DNA of 8,670 nucleotides from Candidatus Anderseniibacteriota bacterium (GCA_003229735.1 QIFI01000023.1:1-8670), one strand, 5' to 3'; counted from the stretch's first letter, positions 1 through 5,952 are shown. Numbers and translations: made by a program. The notes: a model not told the origin generated them from the letters alone.

Positions 1-119
1 CTATTCATAGGGAGAAGGGCGGGGGATGAGGGTTACGCGGATGTTATAAACATATTATTTTTACCCTCTCCCTAACCCTCTCCCTATCATAAGCCCGCTA
101 AAGCGGGCCGGGAGAGGGG
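1..119 (-). repeat. Inverted, diverged copy of the dispersed double-hairpin repeat (copy R1)
   Basis: Read on the minus strand this matches the layout of the other copies. Bases 1-36 are the reverse complement of the second-hairpin half (compare 736-765), and 76-118 carry the main hairpin arms CCCTCTCCC (76-84) and GGGAGAGGG (110-118). A 12-base unit, ACCCTCTCCCTA, is perfectly duplicated in tandem at 63-74 and 75-86. The hairpin loop holds a separate palindrome at 93-108. The AT-rich spacer at 37-62 does not match the other copies. It is the only copy in reverse orientation relative to the genes, and its outer end is cut off by the window. Confidence 0.75.
93..108. repeat. Small GC palindrome nested in the R1 hairpin loop
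   Basis: GCCCGCT (93-99) and AGCGGGC (102-108) form a perfect 7-bp stem with an AA loop. It sits between the arms of the larger hairpin (76-84 / 110-118), where other copies have a 3-4 base loop. This suggests that one small element has been inserted into another. Confidence 0.7.
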
Positions 120-174
120 ATCCCCAACCAGTGAACGGTTACTAATTGATCTATACAACTAATCTCTCCTCCCG

Positions 175-183
175 TGGTATACT
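175..183 (+). promoter_or_regulatory. Candidate extended -10 promoter for the response regulator gene
   Basis: TGG followed by TATACT (178-183) matches the extended -10 form TGnTATAAT with one difference in the hexamer. No -35 hexamer is seen at normal spacing; TTGATC at 146-151 is too far upstream (26-base spacer). Transcription would start near 190, giving a leader of about 26 bases before the ATG at 216. No Shine-Dalgarno sequence is visible in that leader. Confidence 0.45.
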
Positions 184-215
184 AAAACTTATTAATCACT
201 GACCAAATAAACTCT

Positions 216-614
216 ATGGATAAAACCAAAACCTCCATTTTACTCATCGAAGATGATTCTTTCATCTCCGGCATGTATCAGACCAAGCTTTCCAACCTGG
301 GCTTCCAGATGGAAGTTATTGAAGATGGCGCCGCCGCCGCCGAACGCTTAAAGCAGGACCCTATCCCGGACCTGGTTCTGCTGGATATTGTTCTGCCCAA
401 TATGGATGGCTTTGAAATCCTGGAATCTATCCGCAAAAACGACCGCACTAAAGATCTGCCCGTTATTCTTCTCACCAACCTGGGCCAGAAACCCGACGTT
501 GAGCGTGGTATAGAATTAGGCGCCAATGACTACATTATCAAGGCTCACTACACCCCCACTGAAGTTGTAGAAAAAATCACCGAAGTCCTTAGTGTGGATA
601 AGTCCGCAACTTAA
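216..614 (+). CDS. Stand-alone response regulator receiver protein (CheY-like)
   Basis: This 132-residue protein is a single receiver domain with no output domain. Visible landmarks are the acidic pocket E12-D13-D14, the phospho-acceptor D57 in LVLLDIVLP, the switch T87 in ILLTN, and the conserved lysine K109 in YIIKAHYTP. In most receivers this lysine is followed by proline; here it is followed by alanine. Receiver proteins of this kind work by phosphorylation at the Asp from a histidine kinase and then bind a partner protein. No kinase gene is in the window. The next gene is pilT, so a role in controlling pilus extension or retraction (compare PilG/PilH in Pseudomonas) is a reasonable inference but is not shown. 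The start is supported by the usual short lead into the first beta strand (SILLIEDD). No ribosome binding site is evident. Confidence 0.93.
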   Translation: MDKTKTSILLIEDDSFISGMYQTKLSNLGFQMEVIEDGAAAAERLKQDPIPDLVLLDIVLPNMDGFEILESIRKNDRTKDLPVILLTNLGQKPDVERGIELGANDYIIKAHYTPTEVVEKITEVLSVDKSAT

Positions 615-672
615 ACCGCATCTCAATATGCCCCACTTACCCTTCCAAAAGCATTCGCGTCGCCTCGAAGAG

Positions 673-771
673 TGTTTAATAACCCCTCTCCCCTCGAGGG
701 GAGAGGGCTGGACGAGAAGTGCTTTTAGCTCTATCAACCCTCATCCCCGCCTTCTCCCTATTCAGGGAGAA
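673..771 (+). repeat. Dispersed double-hairpin repeat (copy R2), full form
   Basis: This fills most of the 190-base gap between the receiver gene and pilT. The first hairpin is a perfect 24-base palindrome (684-707) with arms CCCTCTCCCC and GGGGAGAGGG around TCGA. A 44-base linker follows, containing CTGGACGAG, GTGCTTTTAG and CCCTCATCCCCGCC. The second hairpin (752-771) pairs TTCTCCCT with AGGGAGAA around ATTC. The left flank AGTGTTTAATAA is shared with copy R5. There is no T-run after either stem, so it is not a standard terminator, although the stems could still affect transcript ends or stability. Confidence 0.85.
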
Positions 772-804
772 AGAATAAACTAAGTTTAGGGTCGCCCCAA
801 TAGT

Positions 805-1866
805 ATGCGCTTAATCGACGACCTGCTTAGAGAAGCCGAAGAAGCTAAAGCCTCCGACGTTCACGTCACGGCTAATCGTCCCCCGTATTTTCGCGTCAAC
901 GGCGAACTAAAGGCAGTCGTTGACCAAAAACTGACCGCCAAAGAGGTCGACGCCATGGTCACTACCTTAATGGCCAAAAATACTCGCCTCAAAACCGCCT
1001 TCCAAGAAAAATTCCAGGTCGACTTCTCTTATGCTATTGCCAGCGGCACCCGTTTTCGAGTTAACGTATTCCGCCAGTCCGGCATCACCGCCGTCGCCTT
1101 GCGCCTGGTCCCCAGCCAGATAAAAACAATTGAAGATCTCAATATCCCCCCCCATATCCTCCAATTCGCCGAACAAAAGCAGGGCTTTGTATTAGCCGCC
1201 GGCCCCACCGGCCACGGCAAATCCACCACTCTGGCCGCCCTCATCGACCACATCAATACCTATCGCCGGGACCACATCATCACCATCGAAGATCCCATCG
1301 AATATCAATTCACCGACAAAAAATCCATTATCGATCAGAGAGAAATAGGCCGCGATGCCAGCTCATTTGGACTGGCCATTCGGGCCACCCTAAGGCAGGA
1401 TCCAGATGTCATCCTGATTGGCGAACTGCGCGATCTGGAAACCATGCAAACGGCCCTGACCCTGGCCGAAACCGGCCACCTGGTTTTTTCCACCGTTCAC
1501 ACTAATGACGCCGCCCAGACCATCTCCCGGGTTATCGATTCCTTCCCCGCTAATCAGCAATCTCAAATCAGATCCCAGCTGGCCAATGTGCTCTCCGGTG
1601 TTATTTCCCAAAGGCTCCTTCCCTGGACCAAGGGCGGCCGCATCCCCGCCGTCGAAATCATGGTCGCCTCAACCGCCATCCGCAATGCCGTTCGCGAAGA
1701 CAAAATCCATCAGATCATGGGCATCATGCAAACCAGCTCCGACCTCGGCATGCAAACCCTGGAATCAAGCATTCAAGCCCTTCTGGAAGCCGGCGCCATC
1801 ACCGCCGATGATGCCCGCCCCTACATACTGATAGATAAAGCGGTGGTGACTGAATCCAAAGAATGA
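805..1866 (+). CDS. pilT: Type IV pilus retraction ATPase PilT
   Basis: A 353-residue hexameric AAA-like secretion ATPase that powers pilus disassembly and retraction at the inner face of the membrane. The N-terminal PAS-like domain occupies roughly residues 1-110. The C-terminal ATPase domain has a Walker A GPTGHGKST (133-141), an Asp box around IITIEDPIEY (158-167), a Walker B around VILIGELRD (202-210), and a His box TGHLVFSTVHTNDA (223-236). The motif AIRNAVREDK (291-300) is the PilT signature that separates it from the assembly ATPase PilB, and there is no PilB-type N-terminal domain or tetracysteine zinc motif. Its length is close to the family norm (about 340-370). The Walker A has His where Ser is usual (GPTGSGKST). 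It ends in TGA, followed by a short repeat copy. No strong ribosome binding site precedes the start. Confidence 0.96.
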   Translation: MRLIDDLLREAEEAKASDVHVTANRPPYFRVNGELKAVVDQKLTAKEVDAMVTTLMAKNTRLKTAFQEKFQVDFSYAIASGTRFRVNVFRQSGITAVALRLVPSQIKTIEDLNIPPHILQFAEQKQGFVLAAGPTGHGKSTTLAALIDHINTYRRDHIITIEDPIEYQFTDKKSIIDQREIGRDASSFGLAIRATLRQDPDVILIGELRDLETMQTALTLAETGHLVFSTVHTNDAAQTISRVIDSFPANQQSQIRSQLANVLSGVISQRLLPWTKGGRIPAVEIMVASTAIRNAVREDKIHQIMGIMQTSSDLGMQTLESSIQALLEAGAITADDARPYILIDKAVVTESKE

Positions 1867-1890
1867 AAATCCTAATGCCAACATTTTTTA

Positions 1891-1930
1891 ATCCCCTCTC
1901 CCCTTGGGGGAGAGGGCGGGGGTGAGGGAA
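1891..1930 (+). repeat. Dispersed hairpin repeat (copy R3), short form
   Basis: The arms CCCTCTCCCC (1894-1903) and GGGGAGAGGG (1907-1916) pair around TTG, followed by CGGGGGTGAGGG. The second hairpin and linker found in R2 and R4 are absent. It lies 24 bases after the pilT stop and upstream of the pilin promoter region, so it may also mark the end of the pilT transcript. No T-run follows, and the GC-rich stem is followed by GA-rich sequence instead. Confidence 0.75.
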
Positions 1931-1969
1931 AGAAATAAAAAACCAGCGTTAGGTGCAACCCAAAAATTA

Positions 1970-1978
1970 TGCTACTAT
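1970..1978 (+). promoter_or_regulatory. Candidate extended -10 promoter for the pilin gene
   Basis: TGC followed by TACTAT (1973-1978) resembles an extended -10 element (TGnTATAAT, 4 of 6 in the hexamer). No convincing -35 is seen. Initiation near 1985 would give a leader of about 54 bases that contains an A/U-only stem (ATAAATA 1998-2004 with TATTTAT 2013-2019) just before the ribosome binding site. The same style of element (TGnTAnnnT) precedes the receiver gene and the prepilin peptidase gene. Confidence 0.35.
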
Positions 1979-2023
1979 CAATACAAGTCGTATGTGGATA
2001 AATAATGAATTCTATTTATTGAG

Positions 2024-2033
2024 AGGAGGTGAG
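2024..2033 (+). promoter_or_regulatory. Near-perfect Shine-Dalgarno sequence of the pilin gene
   Basis: AGGAGGTGAG ends 5 bases before the ATG at 2039 and matches the anti-Shine-Dalgarno end of 16S rRNA almost completely. None of the other eight genes in the window has anything comparable, which fits a pilin needed in large amounts. Confidence 0.85.
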
Positions 2034-2038
2034 GGTAT

Positions 2039-2464
2039 ATGAAAAAAAGATTATCATCAGGTTTCACCCTCATTGAGCTCCTCGTGGTTATCACTATTAT
2101 AGGTATCCTGGCCGCCCTGGTATTAGTCGCCTTAGGCAACGCTCGAGATAAAGCCCAAGACGCCCGAATTAAATCCGACATCGGGCAATTAAGAACGCTC
2201 GCCGAAGTTTACTATGATGATAACAACACTTCCTATCTCGGCTTTGGCCCTTGTGTTATGGGATTAGGAGCTTGTGTCGGAGGTCTCGACGTTTCCACAA
2301 CTGCTCTGCGTGACGACATCGGTAACGCCGGCGGAACATTAAGTGCCGCGTCAGCCGCCACAACATTTTGCCTCTCCTCAACCTATGCGTCAGATGCAGG
2401 CTCAGCAATTAGGGTTACCGAAGCAGGCGTTGTCACCCAAGGAGCTGGCGTCGCAGCTTGCTAA
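2039..2464 (+). CDS. Type IV pilin, prepilin-type N-terminal cleavage/methylation protein
   Basis: A 141-residue prepilin. The short basic leader (MKKRLSSG) ends at the prepilin peptidase site G8|F9, followed by TLIE, with the conserved Glu at +5 of the mature protein, and then a long hydrophobic helix (about residues 9-34) that anchors the subunit and forms the fibre core. The rest (about 35-141) is a small globular domain with an amphipathic helix segment (ARDKAQDARIKSDIGQL) typical of PilE/GspG-like pilins. Four cysteines (in GPCVMG, GACVGG, TTFCLSS and the very last residue) could form two disulfides, one fixing the C terminus. It is probably the substrate of the prepilin peptidase encoded next. 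Whether it is the major pilin or a minor one cannot be told from sequence, but the very strong ribosome binding site and the hairpin after the gene favour high expression. Confidence 0.93.
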   Translation: MKKRLSSGFTLIELLVVITIIGILAALVLVALGNARDKAQDARIKSDIGQLRTLAEVYYDDNNTSYLGFGPCVMGLGACVGGLDVSTTALRDDIGNAGGTLSAASAATTFCLSSTYASDAGSAIRVTEAGVVTQGAGVAAC

Positions 2465-2481
2465 TAATTATTCCGGTCTCA

Positions 2482-2520
2482 AACAACACCCATCTCCATC
2501 CGGAGTGGGTGTTGTTGTAT
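2482..2520 (+). terminator. Terminator-like hairpin after the pilin gene
   Basis: AACAACACCCA (2482-2492) pairs with TGGGTGTTGTT (2506-2516), and CTCC with GGAG, leaving one bulged T and an ATCC loop: a 15-bp stem 17 bases after the pilin stop. The 3' side is T-rich (TGTTGTTGTAT) without an unbroken T-run, so termination may be partial. It separates the pilin from the prepilin peptidase. Confidence 0.65.
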
Positions 2521-2554
2521 CTGTCGCGCGGATGTCTTCTTTCAACATTACTTC

Positions 2555-2563
2555 TGGTACTAT
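2555..2563 (+). promoter_or_regulatory. Weak extended -10-like element before the prepilin peptidase
   Basis: TGG followed by TACTAT (2558-2563) resembles the elements at 175-183 and 1970-1978. It lies only 12 bases before the ATG at 2576, so a transcript from it would be almost leaderless, and no Shine-Dalgarno sequence is present. This is a weak prediction based on resemblance alone. Confidence 0.25.
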
Positions 2564-2575
2564 GCCTTTATAAGT

Positions 2576-3396
2576 ATGTATATTCTTTTTCTTCCGTTCC
2601 TGATTATATCCCTCGGATATTTCCTCATCGGCGCCTCCCTGGGCAGTTTTGCCAATGTAGTTATTCTTCGCTTTGGATCAAAGCCTGTAACTGGCCGCTC
2701 CCAGTGTCCCCACTGCCGTCACCAGTTGTCCCCCTGGATATTATCCCCATCCTGTCATATATTTTCCTCCGCGGTCACTGCCGCTCCTGCCGCGCCAAAA
2801 TCTCCCCCCAGTATCCCCTCATCGAATTAGCCGGCGGTATCAGCGCCTTGATCATATTATTTCCCTTATTAACCATGAACCTTAATTCCGCCGCCGGAGC
2901 CATCCTTGATCTAGTCATCGTCATCACCCTAATTGTCCTATTCACCATTGATCTCCGCACCCTGCTCCTGCCCGATAAATACATCATTTTCCTCACCGTA
3001 GTAGTGGTCGCTCGTCTACTCACTACTCACTACTCACTACTCACTACAAACTATCAACTATTCACTACCACGTTATTAGGAGCAGCCATCGGTTCTGGAC
3101 TACTAGGCTTATTATGGCTAATCACTCGCGGCCGGGGCCTCGGCCTCGGAGATGTCAAGCTCATGATTCCCCTAGGCCTGCTATTCGGATATATTGACAC
3201 CGCCTGGCTCTTGCTCACCGCTTTTTTCATCGGCGGCCTGCTCGCCGCCGGCTTGCTGGCCGCTAAAAAAGTCACCATGAAAACAGCCGTTCCCTTCGGC
3301 CCCTTCCTGGCCGGCGCCGCCATCCTGTTTATCCTCTGGCCGGACTTGCCCCGCCTCTTAACTACCCTCATCCTCGGCAATTCATTTATCATATAA
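2576..3396 (+). CDS. pilD: Prepilin peptidase (type IV leader peptidase / N-methyltransferase), frameshifted in this sequence
   Basis: A membrane aspartyl protease that cuts prepilins after the conserved Gly and methylates the new N terminus. The gene is split over two frames. The N-terminal part (GASLGSFANVVILRF, then the first zinc-motif pair CPHC) is read from the ATG at 2576 to about 2737. The rest (DIIPILSYIFLRG, second pair CRSC, IDLRTLLLPD and GLGLGDVKLM) is in the frame one base back. Adding one G at 2737 (TGG GAT for TGGAT) restores SPWDIIPILSY as in the family and gives 273 residues, a normal length. In that numbering the Cys pairs are 44/47 and 69/72, and the aspartates are D126 with D134 and D193 of GxGD. 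Several hydrophobic segments follow. Residues 148-168 come from a 7-bp DNA repeat. The break could be a sequencing or assembly error, a true mutation, or, less likely, -1 slippage on the C-run at 2730-2734. The family call is firm; the state of the gene is not. Confidence 0.9.
3016..3071 (+). repeat. Heptanucleotide tandem repeat inside the prepilin peptidase gene
   Basis: Four exact units of CTACTCA (3016-3043) are followed by decayed units CTACAAA, CTATCAA, CTATTCA and CTACCAC: eight units, 56 bases. Because 7 is not a multiple of 3, three units are needed to repeat the protein, giving LLTTHYS, LLTTNYQ and LFTTTLL (residues 148-168 of the repaired protein). Adding or losing one unit would shift the frame before the second catalytic aspartate. 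Confidence 0.9.
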
Positions 3397-3416
3397 CTAT
3401 GAACTTATTAAAACCC

Positions 3417-3475
3417 CGTCATTGCAAGGAACGAAGTCCGCGTCTTTGCGTGGCCCGAATGCTCCAGCAATCCCG
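3417..3475 (+). repeat. Degenerate GTCATTGC...GCAATCCCG type intergenic repeat
   Basis: CGTCATTGCAAGGAACGAAG at the left and AGCAATCCCG at the right (3466-3475) resemble, from memory, the widespread bacterial intergenic repeat that reads roughly GTCATTGCGAGGAGCGAAGC ... GCAATC. The ends TTGC and GCAA are inverted with respect to each other. The middle is degenerate. It directly abuts copy R4 of the double-hairpin repeat. Assignment to that family is by resemblance only. Confidence 0.45.
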
Positions 3476-3584
3476 ATTTAGAAAACATTTAAAAACCCCT
3501 CTCCCCTCGAGGGGAGAGGGCTGGGTGAGGGGTGCTTTTAGCCCTATCGACCCTCATCCCCGCCTTCTCTCTATCCAGGGAGAA
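3476..3584 (+). repeat. Dispersed double-hairpin repeat (copy R4), full form
   Basis: The left flank is TTTAGAAAACATTTAAAAA. The first hairpin (3497-3520) is the same perfect 24-base palindrome as in R2. The linker has CTGGGTGAGGGGTGCTTTTAG and CCCTCATCCCCGCC. The second hairpin (3565-3584) pairs TTCTCTCT with AGGGAGAA around ATCC, with one T-G wobble. Together with 3417-3475 it fills the 229-base gap between the prepilin peptidase and ligA, in which no gene or clear promoter is seen. Confidence 0.85.
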
Positions 3585-3625
3585 GGGATTTACTGATTTT
3601 TAAAACGTTCTCTCGCATTACTTCC

Positions 3626-5617
3626 ATGATCAAATCCAAACTCACTAAAAAACAAGCCAGCCAGCGCGTCAAACAACTGCGCCGTGAAGTCGAGCATCAC
3701 CGCTATCTTTATCACGTCCTGGATAAATCCGAAATTTCCGATGGCGCTCTGGATAGCCTGAAAAAAGAACTGGCCGATCTGGAGCAAGCCTGGCCCGATT
3801 TAGCCGATCCCGCCTCTCCCACCCAAAGAGTCAGCGGCCAGCCCCTCGATAAATTTATGTCCGTTCCTCATCAACAACCCATGCTGTCTCTTCAAGACAC
3901 CTTTACTTTCGATGAGCTAACTGCCTGGGACACCCGCAACCAGAAAATCCTGCCCGGCCCCTATGAATATTTCGTCCAAAGCAAAATAGATGGTGTAGCC
4001 GCATCCCTCATCTATCAAGGAGGTATACTGCGCCAGGCCGTCACCCGAGGCGATGGTAAAGTAGGGGAGGATGTCACCCATAACGTTAGAACTATTGCAT
4101 CCATTCCCCTGATATTGAAAGGGCCGGCCGGCCGCCTGGAAATAAGAGGTGAAATATACATGCTGAAAAAAGATTTCGATGAACTTAACCTGAAACGGGC
4201 TAAAGCCGGACAATCTTTATTTGCCAATCCCCGCAATGTATCCGCCGGCTCTATTAGACAGCTGGATTCTCGAGTCGCCGCCGCCCGCCCGCTTCGCTTT
4301 ATGGCCTGGGAAATTACCGGCGGATTGGAAATAAATAACCGCCTCACCGAATATAAACAGCTGAAAAAATTAGGCTTTCAAGTCCCGCCCGATTCCCGGC
4401 TTTTTGCTTCTCTGGGCCAGGTCTGGGTTTATCTGGAGCAAACCGAAGATACCAGAGACCAACAGCCCTTTCTCATCGATGGCGCCGTCATCAAAATAAA
4501 TGACCTGTCCCAGTCCCGCCGCCTGGGCATAGCCGGCAAAGCTCCCCGGGGCTCCATCGCCTATAAATACCCCGCCGAAGAAGCCACCACCATAATTGAA
4601 GACATCATAGTCCAGGTCGGCCGCACCGGCGCCTTAACTCCGGTGGCCCATCTAAAGCCAGTCCGGGTCGCCGGCTCCACCGTCTCAAGAGCCAGTCTCC
4701 ATAATGCCGATGAAATCCGCCGCAAAGATATCCGGATAGGGGACACCGTCATTATCCGTAAAGCCGGGGACATCATCCCCGAAATCATCAAACCGCTCCG
4801 CCAGTTAAGACCGGCTGATTCTAAACCTTTTGTCATGCCCGATGATTGCCCGGTCTGTCACTCGCCCATTAAACGAGCCCCGGATGGCATCATCCTTCGC
4901 TGTATCAATAAACAATGTTTTCCCCAGCAAACCCGGCGCGTTATCCACGCCGTCTCGCGCCCGGCGTTTGATATCGAAGGTTTAGGGGATAAAATCATCG
5001 CCCAGCTTCTGCAAGTCGGACTAATTGAATCCGCCCCGGACTTATGGCAATTACAGGTGGGCGATTTATTGCCGCTGGAAAGATTTGCCGATAAATCCGC
5101 GCAAAATCTGGTCTATGAAATCCAGCACCATAAACAAATCCCCCTGGCCCGCTTTCTCATCGCTCTGGGCATTCCCCAGGTCGGCGCCGTCACCGCCCAG
5201 GATATGGCTCGGGAATTTCAAACCCTGGATAAAATTTCCACTGCGGCTATTGACCAGCTCCAGGCCATTGACGGCATCGGAGCCAAAACAGCTTTGGATA
5301 TTACCCATTTCTTCGCCGCCGCTTCTACCAAATCACTCATCAAAAAATATCAGGATGCGGGCGTCAATATCGCCGCCGAATCATCTTCCGGCCCCTTGCG
5401 GAATAAAACTTTTGTCTTCACCGGCTCCCTCCCCGGCCTGTCCCGCCCGGAAGCCAAGCAATTAGTTATCGCCCGCGGCGGTAAAGTGGCTTCCACCGTT
5501 GGCTCCAAAGTTAACTACGTGGTGGTCGGCCGGGACGCCGGCCGCAAGAAAAACCTGGCCCGGAAACTGGGTCTCACCATCTTGACTCCGGATAAGTTTC
5601 AGCGGATGATTTCTTGA
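3626..5617 (+). CDS. ligA: NAD+-dependent DNA ligase LigA
   Basis: A 663-residue enzyme that seals nicks using NAD+, needed for Okazaki fragment joining and repair. All family domains appear in order. The Ia NAD+-binding domain is at about residues 1-70 (HHRYLYHVLDKSEISD). The adenylation domain has the KIDG motif with nucleophile K120, followed by RGE around 174-176, FANPRNVSAGSIRQLD (199-214), DGAVIK (285-290) and KYPAEEA (314-320). The OB fold contains VGRTGALTPVAHLKPV (331-346). A four-cysteine zinc finger (C408, C411, C426, C431) and helix-hairpin-helix repeats (about 445-565) follow. The C-terminal BRCT domain (about 589-663) includes KTFVFTGSLPGLSRPEAK. Length is normal (about 650-690). 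The Ia domain uses HVLDKSEISDGALDSL where many bacteria have YYVLDxPxISDxEYDxL, a variant I associate with CPR ligases. The stop lies one base before gatC, so the two are probably translated from one message. No strong ribosome binding site is visible. Confidence 0.97.
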   Translation: MIKSKLTKKQASQRVKQLRREVEHHRYLYHVLDKSEISDGALDSLKKELADLEQAWPDLADPASPTQRVSGQPLDKFMSVPHQQPMLSLQDTFTFDELTAWDTRNQKILPGPYEYFVQSKIDGVAASLIYQGGILRQAVTRGDGKVGEDVTHNVRTIASIPLILKGPAGRLEIRGEIYMLKKDFDELNLKRAKAGQSLFANPRNVSAGSIRQLDSRVAAARPLRFMAWEITGGLEINNRLTEYKQLKKLGFQVPPDSRLFASLGQVWVYLEQTEDTRDQQPFLIDGAVIKINDLSQSRRLGIAGKAPRGSIAYKYPAEEATTIIEDIIVQVGRTGALTPVAHLKPVRVAGSTVSRASLHNADEIRRKDIRIGDTVIIRKAGDIIPEIIKPLRQLRPADSKPFVMPDDCPVCHSPIKRAPDGIILRCINKQCFPQQTRRVIHAVSRPAFDIEGLGDKIIAQLLQVGLIESAPDLWQLQVGDLLPLERFADKSAQNLVYEIQHHKQIPLARFLIALGIPQVGAVTAQDMAREFQTLDKISTAAIDQLQAIDGIGAKTALDITHFFAAASTKSLIKKYQDAGVNIAAESSSGPLRNKTFVFTGSLPGLSRPEAKQLVIARGGKVASTVGSKVNYVVVGRDAGRKKNLARKLGLTILTPDKFQRMIS

Positions 5618-5618
5618 G

Positions 5619-5924
5619 ATGACTAACCAAATTATCACCCTGGACATAATTGATGATATTGCCCGCCTGGCCCGTCTGGGATTATCGGACAGCCAGAGGT
5701 CACAGCTGGTCACCACCCTGCGGGATGTTCTGTCGCACTTCACCAATATTCAGGACATTAATACTAAAGATGTGCCCGCTTCCGATGATGCCACCGGCCT
5801 GACCAATATTACCCGGCCCGATCTCCCCCAAGCTGCCCGCTTGGCCTCCGTCAAACAGCTCATGGACCGTGTGCCCGAAACCAAAGATGACCACATTAAA
5901 GTCAAAGCCGTATTTTCATCATGA
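5619..5924 (+). CDS. gatC: Asp/Glu-tRNA amidotransferase subunit C (GatC)
   Basis: A 101-residue small subunit of the GatCAB complex, which turns misacylated Glu-tRNA(Gln) and Asp-tRNA(Asn) into the correct aminoacyl-tRNAs. GatC wraps around GatA and stabilises its contact with GatB. The family pattern is clear: an N-terminal IIDDIARLARLGLSDSQ helix, then a middle LxDVLSHFTNIQDINTKDV segment, an acidic linker with RPD, and the C-terminal DRVPETKDDHIKVKAVF, which corresponds to the usual PETEDGFFKVPKVL. The ATG is one base after the ligA TGA, so reinitiation or coupling from ligA is likely. In most genomes gatC is directly followed by gatA; here a repeat copy of about 90 bases sits between them. 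Confidence 0.95.
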   Translation: MTNQIITLDIIDDIARLARLGLSDSQRSQLVTTLRDVLSHFTNIQDINTKDVPASDDATGLTNITRPDLPQAARLASVKQLMDRVPETKDDHIKVKAVFSS

Positions 5925-5952
5925 AATACCAACCCCAACCAACAGTAGTCAT

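Noticed and set aside
684..707. Rho-independent terminator for the receiver gene
   Set aside because: The stem is strong but no T-run follows, and the same structure occurs as a dispersed repeat elsewhere, including inside the gat cluster.
592..783. Open frame of 63 codons over repeat R2
   Set aside because: It is a translation of the repeat; the same kind of peptide (PLPSRGEGW...PHPRLL..QGE) appears over R4. It overlaps the end of the receiver gene and has no independent support as a protein.
1864..1866. TGA read as glycine (Gracilibacteria/SR1 code)
   Set aside because: TGA ends pilT, ligA and gatC exactly where the families end, and no in-frame TGA occurs inside a recognised gene.
2458..2736. 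N-terminal extension of the prepilin peptidase from a TTG at 2458
   Set aside because: This part has no family resemblance, passes through the terminator hairpin and overlaps the pilin stop. The real N terminus is in the neighbouring frame from 2576.
3016..3071. CRISPR-like array
   Set aside because: Units are 7 bases with no spacers and lie within a coding sequence; it is a simple tandem repeat.
3399..3596. Open frame of 65 codons between the prepilin peptidase and ligA
   Set aside because: It runs through two intergenic repeats and matches the R2 translation because the DNA is repeated, not because of protein conservation.
4015..4347. Minus-strand open frames over ligA and other genes
   Set aside because: They are shadows of well-supported plus-strand genes with high GC at third positions; none resembles a known family.
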